DNA of 64,000 nt from Paenibacillus graminis (GTDB taxonomy: Bacteria; Bacillota; Bacilli; Paenibacillales; Paenibacillaceae), in assembly GCF_000758705.1 (NCBI RefSeq), contig NZ_CP009287.1, positions 6,820,001-6,884,000 on the forward strand. The letters are read 5' to 3'. Position 1 is the stretch's first letter. Every line of letters begins with the position of its first letter. The notes below the pieces were generated by a model. It worked only from the letters and a program-made list of their open reading frames with translations. It was not told the origin of the DNA and searched no databases. The translations under genes were made by a program, and so were the position numbers. Below, piece by piece: positions 51,178-60,880 of the stretch.

Positions 51178-52428
51178 CTAATAGCGTTCCGTCTTGTACC
51201 ATTTGGCTTCCCGTTTGAAGATGACGTCTTTGAGATAGTTAAACAGCCCGTAAGCGGCAACGACCATCCACAGCTGGCAATAGGATACATACATCAGCAG
51301 AATGATCCAGAGATTGGACAGGCTCATCTCGCCCTTCTCCGTCGTCAGTGTGACGAAGATGCCCACTACAAACAGGATGATAGCAAGCAGCCACAAGAAG
51401 CTGCTTAGTCCGGCAATGGTGGTATGCACATAGCCCATCGCATGCAGCACGAGCAGCAGGTCGGAGGTGACCAGCGATATCAGCAGCAGGAAGTAGATGG
51501 ACAGATAGTACAGGATATCAAAGCGGATTTTGGCCGCCGAGCGGTCGAACAGCAGCGGAATGTTTTTGACAATGACATAGATATTCCCCTTGGCCCAGCG
51601 CGTTCGCTGCTTGAACCAGACCTTCACCGTCTGCGGCTCCTGCTCCCAGGTGACGGATTTCGGCTGGAACTTGAGCCGGTAGCCCATCATGTAAATGCGG
51701 AAGCTGATCTCCGTATCCTCGGCGATCGCTTTGACGTCCCAGCCGCCGATGCTCTCTACAATCGACCTGCGCATAATGAAGTTGGTGCCGGGAATCGTGC
51801 ACAGCTTGAACAGCTTCCAGCGCCCGGCCTGGGCCATCCATTGAAACGACAGCGTCTCAATATTAATAAACCGGGTGAGCAGGCTCGCATCACGGTTGCG
51901 GGTCCGGAATTTACCGATCACCGCACCAAGCGTGGCATCATTCATAATCTCGGCGACCAGATACCTCAGCGCGGTCCGCTCCGGCGTATTGTCCGCATCA
52001 TAGATTGCAATCAATTCGCCTCTGCTGCGGGTGAAGCCGATGTTCAGCGCATTGGACTTTCCTTTGCCTCCCGTGAACGCATCCGTGTTGATGATAATCA
52101 GATTGCGCTCCGGCTGGCGGCTCTGAATACGGCTCAGCAGCTCAGTGCTGTTGTCGGAGGAGTTGTCATTGATCACAATAATCTCGTACCGGTCATGCGG
52201 GTAATCCAGCGCCAGCAGGGATTCGACGGTTTTGCTGATGACAACGCCCTCGTTGTGCGCAGGCACCATGATCGTAACGAAAGGATATTCGCCCTTAATC
52301 TCCGGAACGTCCTCATTTTCGGTTTTAATATAATACAGATAGCCCGCTATAATTAGAGCCACATTGACCAGCAGCAGGGACCAGATGCAGATCACCGCAA
52401 TTACCATCAGCACATCTGAGATCGTCAT
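51178..52428 (-). CDS. Processive family 2 glycosyltransferase (YdaM/PssC-like)
   Basis: This 416-residue membrane glycosyltransferase has an N-terminal helix, a GT-A domain and three or four C-terminal helices. Key motifs are INDNSSDNS (first Asp region), YDADNTPE (the DxD that binds the UDP-sugar metal), AEDTEIS (TED-type base) and KQRTRWAKGN (QxxRW, product-binding). No PilZ domain is attached, so c-di-GMP control must come from another protein, probably the degenerate GGDEF product of this operon. The sugar polymer is unknown; synthases of this type make beta-linked polymers such as poly-N-acetylglucosamine or cellulose-like chains. Confidence 0.93.
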   Translation of the reverse strand: MTISDVLMVIAVICIWSLLLVNVALIIAGYLYYIKTENEDVPEIKGEYPFVTIMVPAHNEGVVISKTVESLLALDYPHDRYEIIVINDNSSDNSTELLSRIQSRQPERNLIIINTDAFTGGKGKSNALNIGFTRSRGELIAIYDADNTPERTALRYLVAEIMNDATLGAVIGKFRTRNRDASLLTRFINIETLSFQWMAQAGRWKLFKLCTIPGTNFIMRRSIVESIGGWDVKAIAEDTEISFRIYMMGYRLKFQPKSVTWEQEPQTVKVWFKQRTRWAKGNIYVIVKNIPLLFDRSAAKIRFDILYYLSIYFLLLISLVTSDLLLVLHAMGYVHTTIAGLSSFLWLLAIILFVVGIFVTLTTEKGEMSLSNLWIILLMYVSYCQLWMVVAAYGLFNYLKDVIFKREAKWYKTERY

Positions 52429-52547
52429 GTTGTTCTCCTACATAAACTGAATTTGAGATCTTTATATTTTGGTTATGGTCGTCACTACAGGGGGTCACTT
52501 CATCCTTCATATTCCTTATTCAATTTCGCATTATTTGGATCTACTTT

Positions 52548-54116
52548 TCATGATTTCAAATACTTCTTCCGGTACAGCCTGTACCCGACAGTCATCAGGG
52601 CTCCAAACAGCAGCAGGGCCACTATAATCACTATGATAAAAAATTTGCTCTGCACACTGAACAGCTTCGTGAAGCTGCGGACCTGCTCTTCTTTGTATTG
52701 GTAATCACTGCTTACGGCCTCCGGGGCATAACCGACATTCAGGGGAGCACCGTTCACCAGGACCACTCCATCCTCCGAGACCACCGTATTCTCATCCGTA
52801 ACGGTCTTGTGCAGCCCCTGCTTATAATCGGCAAAAGAGACCCACTGCCGTTCCAGCGTCTCCAGCAGGGCATCCAGGCCGGCTTCATCTTCCGGGAGCT
52901 CTGCAGTTATTGCTGTATTCAGCGGCAGCTGCGGCATGGCATGGGAAGAGTAATGCAGTTCCTGGAGGAACTCCGGTGTCAGACTGTAGAGAGAGGAAGG
53001 GAATGCCTTGGAGACATTCGAAGGTTCCATGTGCAGGACGGTCTTGTCCGGGAACAGCACAGCAGAGTCGAAAAAGTCCATTCCCGCTTCCGCATACTCC
53101 CTGTCATACGACCAGTATAGGTTCGCACCGATGCCAAGCGGCGCAATGCCGTTTTTCACCAGCAGATTCACAAATCCGCCCATCTTCTGCCCAAGCGTAT
53201 GGTCATTGCTGTTAATGGACGGCATCACCTCCGGTGCATTCACCAGGATGCTGCCATTCCGCGACTGAACCACCTTCAGGGCGTCCAGGTAGCGCTGCAT
53301 CGCCGGAAAACCGGTATTGCTGAACACCGGACGGACGCTGGCGATAAACGGAATGCCCGCCTTGTACAGACGGTCCGCGGTTTCTTCCAGCAGGTCAAGG
53401 TCGGAGAACGGATAGATCTCTTTCAGGACAAGAAAGGTCTGTGGTACAGTCTTGCCTCCCAGCCATTCCCTAAGCACATAGGACATGCCCACTACACTGG
53501 CATTGTCTCGCTCCAGATAAGGGACATACGTATAGCTTCCGGCCGACGCCGCGAAAGGCAGCTTCCGGCCGCTGCTCTTCAGGGTAAAGCTGCCGTAGGT
53601 GCGTTCCGCCTTCACGGCGGCAATATAAGCCATATCCCTTACCTGAAGATTAGAAGCAGTGAACTCACCAACCGTGAGATCGGCAAGGTCTTCATCTGCA
53701 GTTCCCGTAGTCAGCTGCATGTCCTTCAACAGCCTGGCGGGAGGATGATAGCCCACATACAGTGCCTGCCCCGTATAGCGCTCCGTATCCTCAAGATAAC
53801 TCCGGTTCGCAGGAGCAAGATCTGCAGCATTCATTACGGTGATGACCCGGGCAAAAGAATCCATGGTCCCCGGCTCGTAATGATCCAGGCTTAGAAGTGT
53901 TACCTGGCTGCCCATGGCTGACAGCAGCCGCTGCAGCTCACTTACATTGCCTTCGCGGACAGTGCCTTTGGCCAGGCTGTCGTACAGAAGCAGCACCCTC
54001 TGTGGAGCGGAGGCGTCCTGCCCAGCCTGGGCCTGTACCGGCGGAGCGGCAGACAGCAATACAAGAACAGTAATGATCAGCGGCAGCAGCAGACTGGTAG
54101 CCCTCCGTTGGTTCAA
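52548..54116 (-). CDS. DUF2334-type polysaccharide deacetylase-like protein (YdaL-like)
   Basis: This 522-residue protein has a signal peptide (residues about 7-28), a flavodoxin-like N-terminal part (VLLLYDSLAKGTVREGNVS) and a deacetylase-like barrel (VLKEIYPFSDLDLLEETADRL, PFIASVRPVF, ILVNAPEVMPS, APLGIGANLYWSYD). One C-terminal membrane helix (FFIIVIIVALLLFGALMTVG) anchors it. This is the DUF2334 arrangement of B. subtilis YdaL. It may deacetylate or trim the polymer at the cell surface. Its start overlaps the preceding gene by 4 bases (ATGA). Confidence 0.87.
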   Translation of the reverse strand: MNQRRATSLLLPLIITVLVLLSAAPPVQAQAGQDASAPQRVLLLYDSLAKGTVREGNVSELQRLLSAMGSQVTLLSLDHYEPGTMDSFARVITVMNAADLAPANRSYLEDTERYTGQALYVGYHPPARLLKDMQLTTGTADEDLADLTVGEFTASNLQVRDMAYIAAVKAERTYGSFTLKSSGRKLPFAASAGSYTYVPYLERDNASVVGMSYVLREWLGGKTVPQTFLVLKEIYPFSDLDLLEETADRLYKAGIPFIASVRPVFSNTGFPAMQRYLDALKVVQSRNGSILVNAPEVMPSINSNDHTLGQKMGGFVNLLVKNGIAPLGIGANLYWSYDREYAEAGMDFFDSAVLFPDKTVLHMEPSNVSKAFPSSLYSLTPEFLQELHYSSHAMPQLPLNTAITAELPEDEAGLDALLETLERQWVSFADYKQGLHKTVTDENTVVSEDGVVLVNGAPLNVGYAPEAVSSDYQYKEEQVRSFTKLFSVQSKFFIIVIIVALLLFGALMTVGYRLYRKKYLKS

Positions 54117-55651
54117 GCGCTCACACCCTTCTGCACCTCAGGATATTGTCCTGCCTTGCTCGCAGCGGGCTGGCGTCTGACGAACATCCTGCGGCCAATC
54201 ACGTCAGCCGCCAGCATGAAGGTGACCAAATCGAAGCATAAGGTGAACAGGAATTCATGCTTCGAAATGTCGGCGTCCCCCGCTCCGATAATCGAGACAA
54301 AAATCCCCGACAGGCCGACTCCCATGCTGGCCAGAATCAGCACCATCCGCTGTAAAGCCCGCATATTGCGGGCTTTGACCGCCTCCACGCAGGATGGCAT
54401 GTAGAGACCGATAACCAGCGCCATCCAGAGCAGGATGAAACCAAAGGTTTTGGGGGCGAGCTGTTGCTTAAGCAGACTGTAGGCCGTAAAAAAATGGCTT
54501 TGGGCCCGGAAAGCCTTGCCTGCCGACTCTTCATAATTGCCCATCGCCGCAGGCTTGATCGAAAAAGCGCTGCGGGCCGCCACATTCAGGATGGAACCAA
54601 GCTGGTCGGGATTCGTCACATAGTGTTTGAGAATAGAGCCAAAGCCGTAGCGGCTGTAGAAATCCTTTTCCAGAATCGGCGAATTCACATCTACCGTCCC
54701 GTATTGCTCGTAATAAATGCTGTCCTTTAGAATGGCGTACTGCTCATTGATTCCGAATGATTTCAGCGTTGTTTCCGGATTGGAGGATTCTTTCAGCACA
54801 CCCCGGGTCATGGCATGGTACTGGTTGATATTCACAAATTCTTTGGAGATGTTCAGGTAGGTAGCTATTCCGGCCAACATCAGCAGCGCCATGGAGACAA
54901 GCGTCAGGCTGCGGAACAGACGGTCCCGCCGGATCCAGACGAGCGATACTCCGAGCACAGCGATAATCATCCCCACCGGGGCATTCTGCTGCTTCGAGGT
55001 CGTCAGAATGATGCTGCTGAGGACGAACAGGCCGAGAAGGGCATAGTCGTTGTATTTTTTGCGGTAGAGCAGCAGCCAGGAGGCGAAAACGAAGATCATC
55101 ATGATCATAACGACACTTTCACTGTAAAAAGAGTTGAAATAGGCGGTGTATCCCGTATCTCCGAACACCAAAATGGCAATAACGGCAATAATCATGCCTT
55201 GCTTGCGTGACATTTTGCAGGTGACCGCCTCGATTAAAAGATAGATGGCGGCAACATAAAGAACCGTGTAAATGGCTGCCTGAAAACGGATATCGAACAC
55301 GGTGCTGCTGAAGATCAGCTTATTCAGACCCATAGCCAGCTTGATGAACAAGGACTGGGAGGAATCCAGGGTCGCGCCATTCTCGTTATAGTACTGATAG
55401 ATTCCAAAATGCTTCACGAAATAGCCAAAATACTTGCTGTCATAGTCAGGCAGGTTGAAATAAAGGCCATTGCTGTATATGTTGCGGAAAAAGTCGCCGT
55501 TGTCGGCCATTCCTATGTAAGGAGCCGTAAACAAAGCAATCACCGTAACCAGCAGTACACCGAAGGCTGCTGCAAAAGCGGGCGTAACCCGCAGTCCGGC
55601 GGGCATCAAATGCTGCCGCAGCGTTGTTTTTACCATGTTGTCGTCGATCAT
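54113..55651 (-). CDS. Polytopic membrane protein of the exopolysaccharide operon (GT-C/PssA-like)
   Basis: This protein has about 512 residues and eleven or so membrane helices with a large extracytoplasmic loop after the first (MADNGDFFRNIYSNGLYF). An acidic motif after helix 1 (ADNGDF) and the helix count remind of GT-C glycosyltransferases or of polymer-modifying acyl/sugar transferases. I choose the ATG at 55651 behind AAGGTGA; GTG at 55660 is an alternative. The B. subtilis yda operon lacks an obvious counterpart, whereas the Listeria pss operon begins with a polytopic protein; this one is second in order here. Function is inferred only from context. Confidence 0.8.
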   Translation of the reverse strand: MIDDNMVKTTLRQHLMPAGLRVTPAFAAAFGVLLVTVIALFTAPYIGMADNGDFFRNIYSNGLYFNLPDYDSKYFGYFVKHFGIYQYYNENGATLDSSQSLFIKLAMGLNKLIFSSTVFDIRFQAAIYTVLYVAAIYLLIEAVTCKMSRKQGMIIAVIAILVFGDTGYTAYFNSFYSESVVMIMMIFVFASWLLLYRKKYNDYALLGLFVLSSIILTTSKQQNAPVGMIIAVLGVSLVWIRRDRLFRSLTLVSMALLMLAGIATYLNISKEFVNINQYHAMTRGVLKESSNPETTLKSFGINEQYAILKDSIYYEQYGTVDVNSPILEKDFYSRYGFGSILKHYVTNPDQLGSILNVAARSAFSIKPAAMGNYEESAGKAFRAQSHFFTAYSLLKQQLAPKTFGFILLWMALVIGLYMPSCVEAVKARNMRALQRMVLILASMGVGLSGIFVSIIGAGDADISKHEFLFTLCFDLVTFMLAADVIGRRMFVRRQPAASKAGQYPEVQKGVSA

Positions 55652-55675
55652 GCGGGTCACCTTCGTTACTGTGGT

Positions 55676-56827
55676 TTAGTGTAAATAAGAATAGGCCAAC
55701 AAAGCCATAAGATTGTCAAAAGAATACGCCTGTCCGGTATCCGTATTGCCGAATCCCCCGAATAGCGGACTGCCCGCATCCCGGATCTGGAATTCGTTCA
55801 TTCTCGCAATAGCTGCTTGATAGAGTGAATCGTCTCCCGCCTCAGCACCGATCATGGCTGCCAGGGCGTAGATCGCTGTAGAACGGATATCGTTCAGCGG
55901 CTTCCCGTCACGGGAATATTGCCCGTACAGGGTTCCGGCTGTGACCTGTTCTTTGATGTAGCGGATGCTCGCAGGCTTATGCTCACCCGTCTCCGCCAAA
56001 TGCAGAATGCTGAGCAGCGACTCCACCGTATTGATATTTTCGGAGCTGTAGGCTCCCGCATGATAATCGTATCTTGTCTCATAGAAAGGGAACGAATCCG
56101 AGAGGTAGCCTTCCTTCACAATTCCATCCATGTTATGCAATAATATACCGCGTAATTCGCTGGATATCGATAGTTTTCGCAATGTGCCCAAATCAATATA
56201 ACACAAAGTTACGAAGTTGTTCGTAGTTTTGTAACTATTGTCGTAAAAATCATACATATATCCTTTTTTTACATTATTCTCATAAAAACGCTGACCGTAC
56301 TTTTCTGCCTGCTTCGTATAAGCCGGTTCATCAAAAACCTCTCCCGCCTCATACAGGGCGCCAATCAGCCGCAGGTCATCCACCGCAGCATTCACGGGAT
56401 ACCGCTTCTGTTGCTTAGGGCTGTAGCGGTAGCTGAAGCCGCCTTCCATGTCAAAGGTTTGCTGCGCCAACGCCCACTGGCCGGCAAACTGCTCCTTATC
56501 GCCGGCAAGCACAGCTGCGCTCATCAGGAGCGAGGCAGACTCGCTCAGCACCTCATGACCGGTGGCTGCTTCCCCGGATTCATCTGTCTCCAGCAGATTG
56601 GTATACACGCCGTAGGGACCGGTAAGCCGTTTCGCAATAAATGTGCTTAGCTCCTGCCGCTCTTTCCGGTTATCCATACTTCGGCCGGTAATGGCCGATG
56701 GAGATGGCGGTGCAGTTACCGTCTCACCCGCTGTAGCGGTGGGGCCGGTAGCTGCTTCTTTGCCGCTGCAGGAAACCAGCAGCAGAGAGAGTACAAGTAG
56801 GGTTACTGCGCTGCGTTTGCTTGTCAA
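55676..56827 (-). CDS. Putative glycoside hydrolase lipoprotein (YdaJ/GH8-like)
   Basis: This 383-residue lipoprotein has a lipobox (LLVSC) and a Thr/Ala/Pro linker, then an all-helical domain with repeated hairpins typical of (alpha/alpha)6 barrels: GGFSYRYSPKQQ, NAAVDDLRLIGALYEAG, FYDNSYKTTN and DIRSTAIYALAAMIG. Spacing of acidic residues and length fit the GH8-like YdaJ and PssZ proteins, which cut the polymer made by their operon. It is the first gene of the six-gene operon, 24 bases before the polytopic protein. The catalytic residues cannot be assigned with confidence. Confidence 0.82.
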   Translation of the reverse strand: MTSKRSAVTLLVLSLLLVSCSGKEAATGPTATAGETVTAPPSPSAITGRSMDNRKERQELSTFIAKRLTGPYGVYTNLLETDESGEAATGHEVLSESASLLMSAAVLAGDKEQFAGQWALAQQTFDMEGGFSYRYSPKQQKRYPVNAAVDDLRLIGALYEAGEVFDEPAYTKQAEKYGQRFYENNVKKGYMYDFYDNSYKTTNNFVTLCYIDLGTLRKLSISSELRGILLHNMDGIVKEGYLSDSFPFYETRYDYHAGAYSSENINTVESLLSILHLAETGEHKPASIRYIKEQVTAGTLYGQYSRDGKPLNDIRSTAIYALAAMIGAEAGDDSLYQAAIARMNEFQIRDAGSPLFGGFGNTDTGQAYSFDNLMALLAYSYLH

Positions 56828-57397
56828 TCCATCACATCCTCAAGAAAAACCATGTGTCATCTATAATAATATAACGGTAATATAAGTCACATAATTAACC
56901 ATACAATTGATCATTATGTGTCAAATTTAAAAGGAAAGTGTTTATCCTATTAATATGATTGAGGTTTGACATACATAAAAAGCTTATATGTATTACAACT
57001 TGGCAGTCGGGTTAATTGTCTTGATCATGGAGAAACTTCTATATTCGGGATGCTAGGCTTGCTAAAATTGCGATTGCATACAAAGAAAAAGTATATTTAT
57101 TGGTTCTGAGAAGGGGATTAGGTAGTTCCGCAATTCTGCAAATTCCTCTTACCGGAAATGTCGTAATATTTCTAATCTCTGAAGTTAGTTCAATTTCCAA
57201 AGTTAAAATGATATGAACGTTTGGTGAATTTTTAATAATAAACTACAAAGTTCTACATAATATATCTTTTTAATCTACTTTTCTTCGTTATTTCTCATTT
57301 TACAACAAAAAAGACTAAGTAAGTGCTTATATGAAATAAAGCCCATATATGGTATAAAAATTTATGTAACTAAAAACCATATAAGGAGTTATTTATC
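56828..57397. other. AT-rich promoter region between the exopolysaccharide operon and secreted-protein genes
   Basis: This 570-base gap is much richer in A and T than the operon to its left. TTGACA at 56966 heads a possible rightward promoter, and ATACATA...TATGTAT around 56971-56992 can fold. The leftward promoter of the exopolysaccharide operon must also lie here. No gene is supported. Confidence 0.5.
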
Positions 57398-58564
57398 TTG
57401 TTTAAGAAAATTTTAAAGATTTCTGTGGCAGCAGCATTACTAGTATCTGTATCCCCTGTCAGTGTGTTTGCAACTGAGAGAGTTTCTAACGAGTTTGATG
57501 CTTACAGATCTGATGCTATTAATCAAGAATTAATTCAACATGGTTATTCTGCTCTAAATGCTGCACGATCTTCACTGCCAAATACAATCGATGAAGTTAC
57601 TAGTCAACATATTGAACAACTAAAAAATGCCGAAATAGTAATTATGAACTTTAATGATTTAGGATCACTTGCATCTGCAGAAAGCTCAGAGAGTGGTGAC
57701 GCCATTAACCGCTTTGTAAAAGAAACACGGGAAAATGATGGCGATGCACAAGAATTACAACTCGAAGCAGAGGCGATAACTAGTAAAAACTTCGGGGAAA
57801 CATCATTGGCTACCAGATCTAATGTTTCGATTCAATCTATACTAGGCGATACTGTTCCAACACCAGCAGGGGCAGATACAGGCGCATTTCATAGATTAAC
57901 AACTCCAACGAGTACTAGTTCCCTGAATTATACAGGTGGGGTAGCGGACGATGTTACTTTACCTGGCTATAGTGTAACTAACGCTGATGGAGAGTCCGCA
58001 TATATGTATACTGGGATTGATCAGAACGGTGTAGGAATAGCTGAAGTTGGTTTTGGTACATACAACGGGTCAAAGGGGCAAGGATGGTTCCCACTTTTTC
58101 ATGCTAGGGCTGCTCATTCTGTAATCACACAACCAGGGACTGTAGGTAATGATGCAGAATATTATTTCGATTATACTAAAAACTATGGAACTGGGAACAG
58201 AAGCATTACTGGCTACAAGGTTTACTACAAAACTACCGATAGCACTCTAACCATCACTTACCAATTGGGCTATAGCACAATATATGTCGTTCGGTTTGAT
58301 GGGTACAATTCAGCTAATAAAGCTGTAAAGCGTGTAACAGCTATAGCTATGCCAAAAGGGGCTTCGGGGAAATTTAGAAATGGATTCACATCTTATGCTA
58401 ATTGGGGGAACTATAGATTCTTAAAACAAAATGGATCCTCTTTCGATTACCCGGGTCTTATTAGTGGTCTGGTTGAAAATACATGGAGCCATGGAGGTGT
58501 AATAGATTACATTAAAAATGTTATAAGTGATAATGATAGAGACGAGCAATACAGAATCTATTGA
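57398..58564 (+). CDS. AT-rich secreted protein, possibly YrpD-like
   Basis: This 388-residue protein starts at TTG, 9 bases after AAGGAG. It has a signal peptide (VSVFA), a charged helical region (about 27-135) and a C-terminal beta-rich domain from about 150 (TPAGADTGAFHRLTTPTSTS, YSVTNADGESAYMYTGID, GYKVYYKTTDSTLTITYQLG). The latter resembles YrpD-type secreted proteins of Bacillus, at low confidence. Codon use is clearly more AT-rich than in the surrounding operons, which suggests recent acquisition. It ends at its own terminator; the next gene may be expressed separately. Confidence 0.8.
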   Translation: MFKKILKISVAAALLVSVSPVSVFATERVSNEFDAYRSDAINQELIQHGYSALNAARSSLPNTIDEVTSQHIEQLKNAEIVIMNFNDLGSLASAESSESGDAINRFVKETRENDGDAQELQLEAEAITSKNFGETSLATRSNVSIQSILGDTVPTPAGADTGAFHRLTTPTSTSSLNYTGGVADDVTLPGYSVTNADGESAYMYTGIDQNGVGIAEVGFGTYNGSKGQGWFPLFHARAAHSVITQPGTVGNDAEYYFDYTKNYGTGNRSITGYKVYYKTTDSTLTITYQLGYSTIYVVRFDGYNSANKAVKRVTAIAMPKGASGKFRNGFTSYANWGNYRFLKQNGSSFDYPGLISGLVENTWSHGGVIDYIKNVISDNDRDEQYRIY

Positions 58565-58589
58565 TTTCAGTTTCTATATAGAGTAGATA

Positions 58590-58625
58590 GTTGCAGAAAA
58601 GTTTAACTTTTCTGCAACTTTTTCT
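58590..58625 (+). terminator. Terminator of the AT-rich secreted-protein gene
   Basis: GTTGCAGAAAAGTT pairs perfectly with AACTTTTCTGCAAC and is followed by TTTTTCTTT. Confidence 0.95.
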
Positions 58626-58678
58626 TTATAGCAACGTCTTATAAAAGATTGAAAAATTGTATAAAAGGGGAAAAATCT

Positions 58679-59746
58679 ATGATGAAGAAGTTAATCATTA
58701 TTTTCGCTATAGTTATGGGATTAGTGGTATCAGATGATCAGATATATGCAAATCAAACTAATATAATACCAAGTATTGATCAAACGGATGTGGTCTATGT
58801 TAGCGATAGTGTAATGGCATTGGTTGACCATATTAATAATAAAGTAGATTTAGTCGATCTAATAACAAATAGGGTCACAAATATTTCAAATGATACAAAT
58901 ACTATTTTAGATGTGAGCATTATGAAAAGCCCTCAAAAAATAATCCTGCTAAAAAAGGTGACTGAACAAAAAATATCAAAAACAGTGCTTGCTTATAATG
59001 GAAACCCTATTAGTAAGACTGAAATAGCTCTCCAAAATACGGGGGGTAAAATTAAATGGGTTGCTCCTACTGGTAAAGTTAACGAACGAATAATGGTTCA
59101 ATCAAATAATTCCTTTAAACTCTACCAATATCCTTGGATTAAACCAAGTGTAAGTTATAATGCTAAGATTGTTGATAAAGGATATGAAAGTATATCTGTG
59201 ATGGATTGGGCTTTTGAAGGATATCCTAATTTAGCTATAAAGTATCAGGCACAAGGTATTATGAGTGATGATTTTTTTGTGAAAACAGTCAATCTATATA
59301 CAAAGAATGAAACTTTATTCAAGGACTTTAATACTGACCTTAAACTTAAATATACTGGGAATAATTTGGCTATATTTACATCCTACACCTATCAAGCAGT
59401 TCCAGGAAATGCAGTTCGCCCTTTAACCAATGATTCCCAAAAAATATTTCGGTTAATAGATAATTCAACCGGCAAGGAAACATTTTCAATAAAAGATGTT
59501 TTTAAAGAAGAGGGTGACCTTTCCGGGTGGAGAACAGAGTTAATTAATGGTCAATTGTTTGTGGGGAATTTATTAGAACATACTTGGTCCTTGTTTTCTC
59601 AAAATGGAAATAAAATTTTAATTAATCAGGATTGGCCTGAAAATGGTAGTACGAAATTTTTATTTTATAATTTAAAAACACAAACCGCTTATTTTCTGGG
59701 TTATTCTTCCGGTGAAATTTCAATAATTACAAGTGCAACTAAGTAA
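58679..59746 (+). CDS. AT-rich secreted protein, probable beta-propeller-like
   Basis: This 355-residue protein starts at the ATG at 58679, 8 bases after AAGGGG; the next Met is adjacent. A signal peptide (to about residue 24, QIYA) precedes a domain rich in short beta strands with repeated VVYVSDSVMALVDH / NLLEHTW-like turns, in the style of beta-propeller sensors. No enzymatic motif is visible. It has the same low GC content as its left neighbour and forms with it an AT-rich island. It is not recognised; the pair could be a secreted toxin/accessory or an envelope-modifying module, but that is only a guess. Confidence 0.75.
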   Translation: MMKKLIIIFAIVMGLVVSDDQIYANQTNIIPSIDQTDVVYVSDSVMALVDHINNKVDLVDLITNRVTNISNDTNTILDVSIMKSPQKIILLKKVTEQKISKTVLAYNGNPISKTEIALQNTGGKIKWVAPTGKVNERIMVQSNNSFKLYQYPWIKPSVSYNAKIVDKGYESISVMDWAFEGYPNLAIKYQAQGIMSDDFFVKTVNLYTKNETLFKDFNTDLKLKYTGNNLAIFTSYTYQAVPGNAVRPLTNDSQKIFRLIDNSTGKETFSIKDVFKEEGDLSGWRTELINGQLFVGNLLEHTWSLFSQNGNKILINQDWPENGSTKFLFYNLKTQTAYFLGYSSGEISIITSATK

Positions 59747-59778
59747 CTATTCTTGGACATTTAAAGATAATTTGTAAT

Positions 59779-59823
59779 AAAAAGAGCTGCACAACGGTCC
59801 TGAACGACCCGTGCAGCTCTTTA
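59779..59823. terminator. Bidirectional terminator between the secreted protein and K+ channel genes
   Basis: AAAGAGCTGCAC pairs with GTGCAGCTCTTT, with an inner GGTCCTGAACGACC stem. It lies between convergent genes. Confidence 0.9.
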
Positions 59824-59862
59824 ATCTTTAATTGATAAGATACGGATATGAAGGCCTATCTC

Positions 59863-60876
59863 CTAGCCCTTAATCTGCCGGTAAGTCTCCTCATCCGACA
59901 CGATATAGAGCCTGGCGTCCTGCGGGATCGGCTGGTCCAGCTTGCGGTTGATGCCGAGATCTCCCCGGTCTGACAGCAGCGTCGCCCCCCGGCGCAGCAG
60001 TGCCTGAAAGGCATCGCCATAGGTATGCCAGGCGGCATCCCGCGGAATTTCATAGATGTCATCCCCATGCTCCCGGCTGAGGAGCTGGGTAATGACCTCG
60101 GAGTTCCCTTCCTGCAGCGCGGAACGGACAGCCAGTCTTGAAATGGCATCATGCGACAGCACGAACTCATTGACATGGACATGGCGGAAGTTTTGGATGT
60201 TCTTTTCCTGCATAATCTCAACAGTGGTATGTACCTGCGGGGCAATACGCTCAATACTGGAGGCGATCAGCAGGGTTTTGCCATCCGTCAGGGAAGCTTC
60301 GTCGATTCGCGTATCCCCGAATACTATGGCAGCCTTGGCTCCTTGAATATTTGCCTTCAGCAGGATGTCGTCGCTGGAAGGGTCGCCGCTGATGAAGTGG
60401 ACATGCTCCAGCTGCTGCAGCGGATGCTGGCCGCTCTCGTCAATAATGACAATCCGGCAGTCCGGCGTATAGCAGAGAATCTCGTCAACAGCGGCTTGCG
60501 TTTTGCGGTTCCAATTGATCAGTACCACATGGTCTTTCCCGTGAAAGCTCAACGTCCCGGCTCCTCTCCTTCTTTGCAGTTCCCCCATGGCATCAATAAC
60601 TTTCCCGATAACCAAACTGAGCAGTCCTATGCCAAAAACATACAGGAACATGGTAAACAGCTTACCTGCCACCGTGGCGGCAAAAAAGTCGCCGTAGCCC
60701 ACGGTGGACATCGTTGTCATGACCCAGTAAAAAGCATTAAACCAGTTACTGAAGGTTCCCGGCTCCAATACAAAGGCAATAGTTGCGCTAATCACAACAA
60801 AAGCCAGGATGATCAGCCCAATGGACCTTTTCCTCAGACGCATCAGCTTGCCGGACAAACGCAGTAGAAAATGCAT
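59863..60876 (-). CDS. Two-helix potassium channel with RCK (TrkA-N) domain
   Basis: This 337-residue protein has two membrane helices (about 18-37 and 68-90) flanking the pore loop with the K+ selectivity filter TMSTVGYGDFF. The C-terminal cytoplasmic part starts with DHVVLINWNRKTQAAVDEIL, a Rossmann RCK domain that could bind nucleotides or ions, then AAIVFGDTR. It resembles MthK/YugO-like channels. It is the last gene of the operon with the DUF350 and ATP-grasp proteins and starts 4 bases after DUF350. A similar combination of ATP-grasp ligase, DUF350 and K+ channel occurs in other bacteria, so the channel may be gated by the modified partner. Confidence 0.93.
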   Translation of the reverse strand: MHFLLRLSGKLMRLRKRSIGLIILAFVVISATIAFVLEPGTFSNWFNAFYWVMTTMSTVGYGDFFAATVAGKLFTMFLYVFGIGLLSLVIGKVIDAMGELQRRRGAGTLSFHGKDHVVLINWNRKTQAAVDEILCYTPDCRIVIIDESGQHPLQQLEHVHFISGDPSSDDILLKANIQGAKAAIVFGDTRIDEASLTDGKTLLIASSIERIAPQVHTTVEIMQEKNIQNFRHVHVNEFVLSHDAISRLAVRSALQEGNSEVITQLLSREHGDDIYEIPRDAAWHTYGDAFQALLRRGATLLSDRGDLGINRKLDQPIPQDARLYIVSDEETYRQIKG

Positions 60877-60880
60877 CGGC

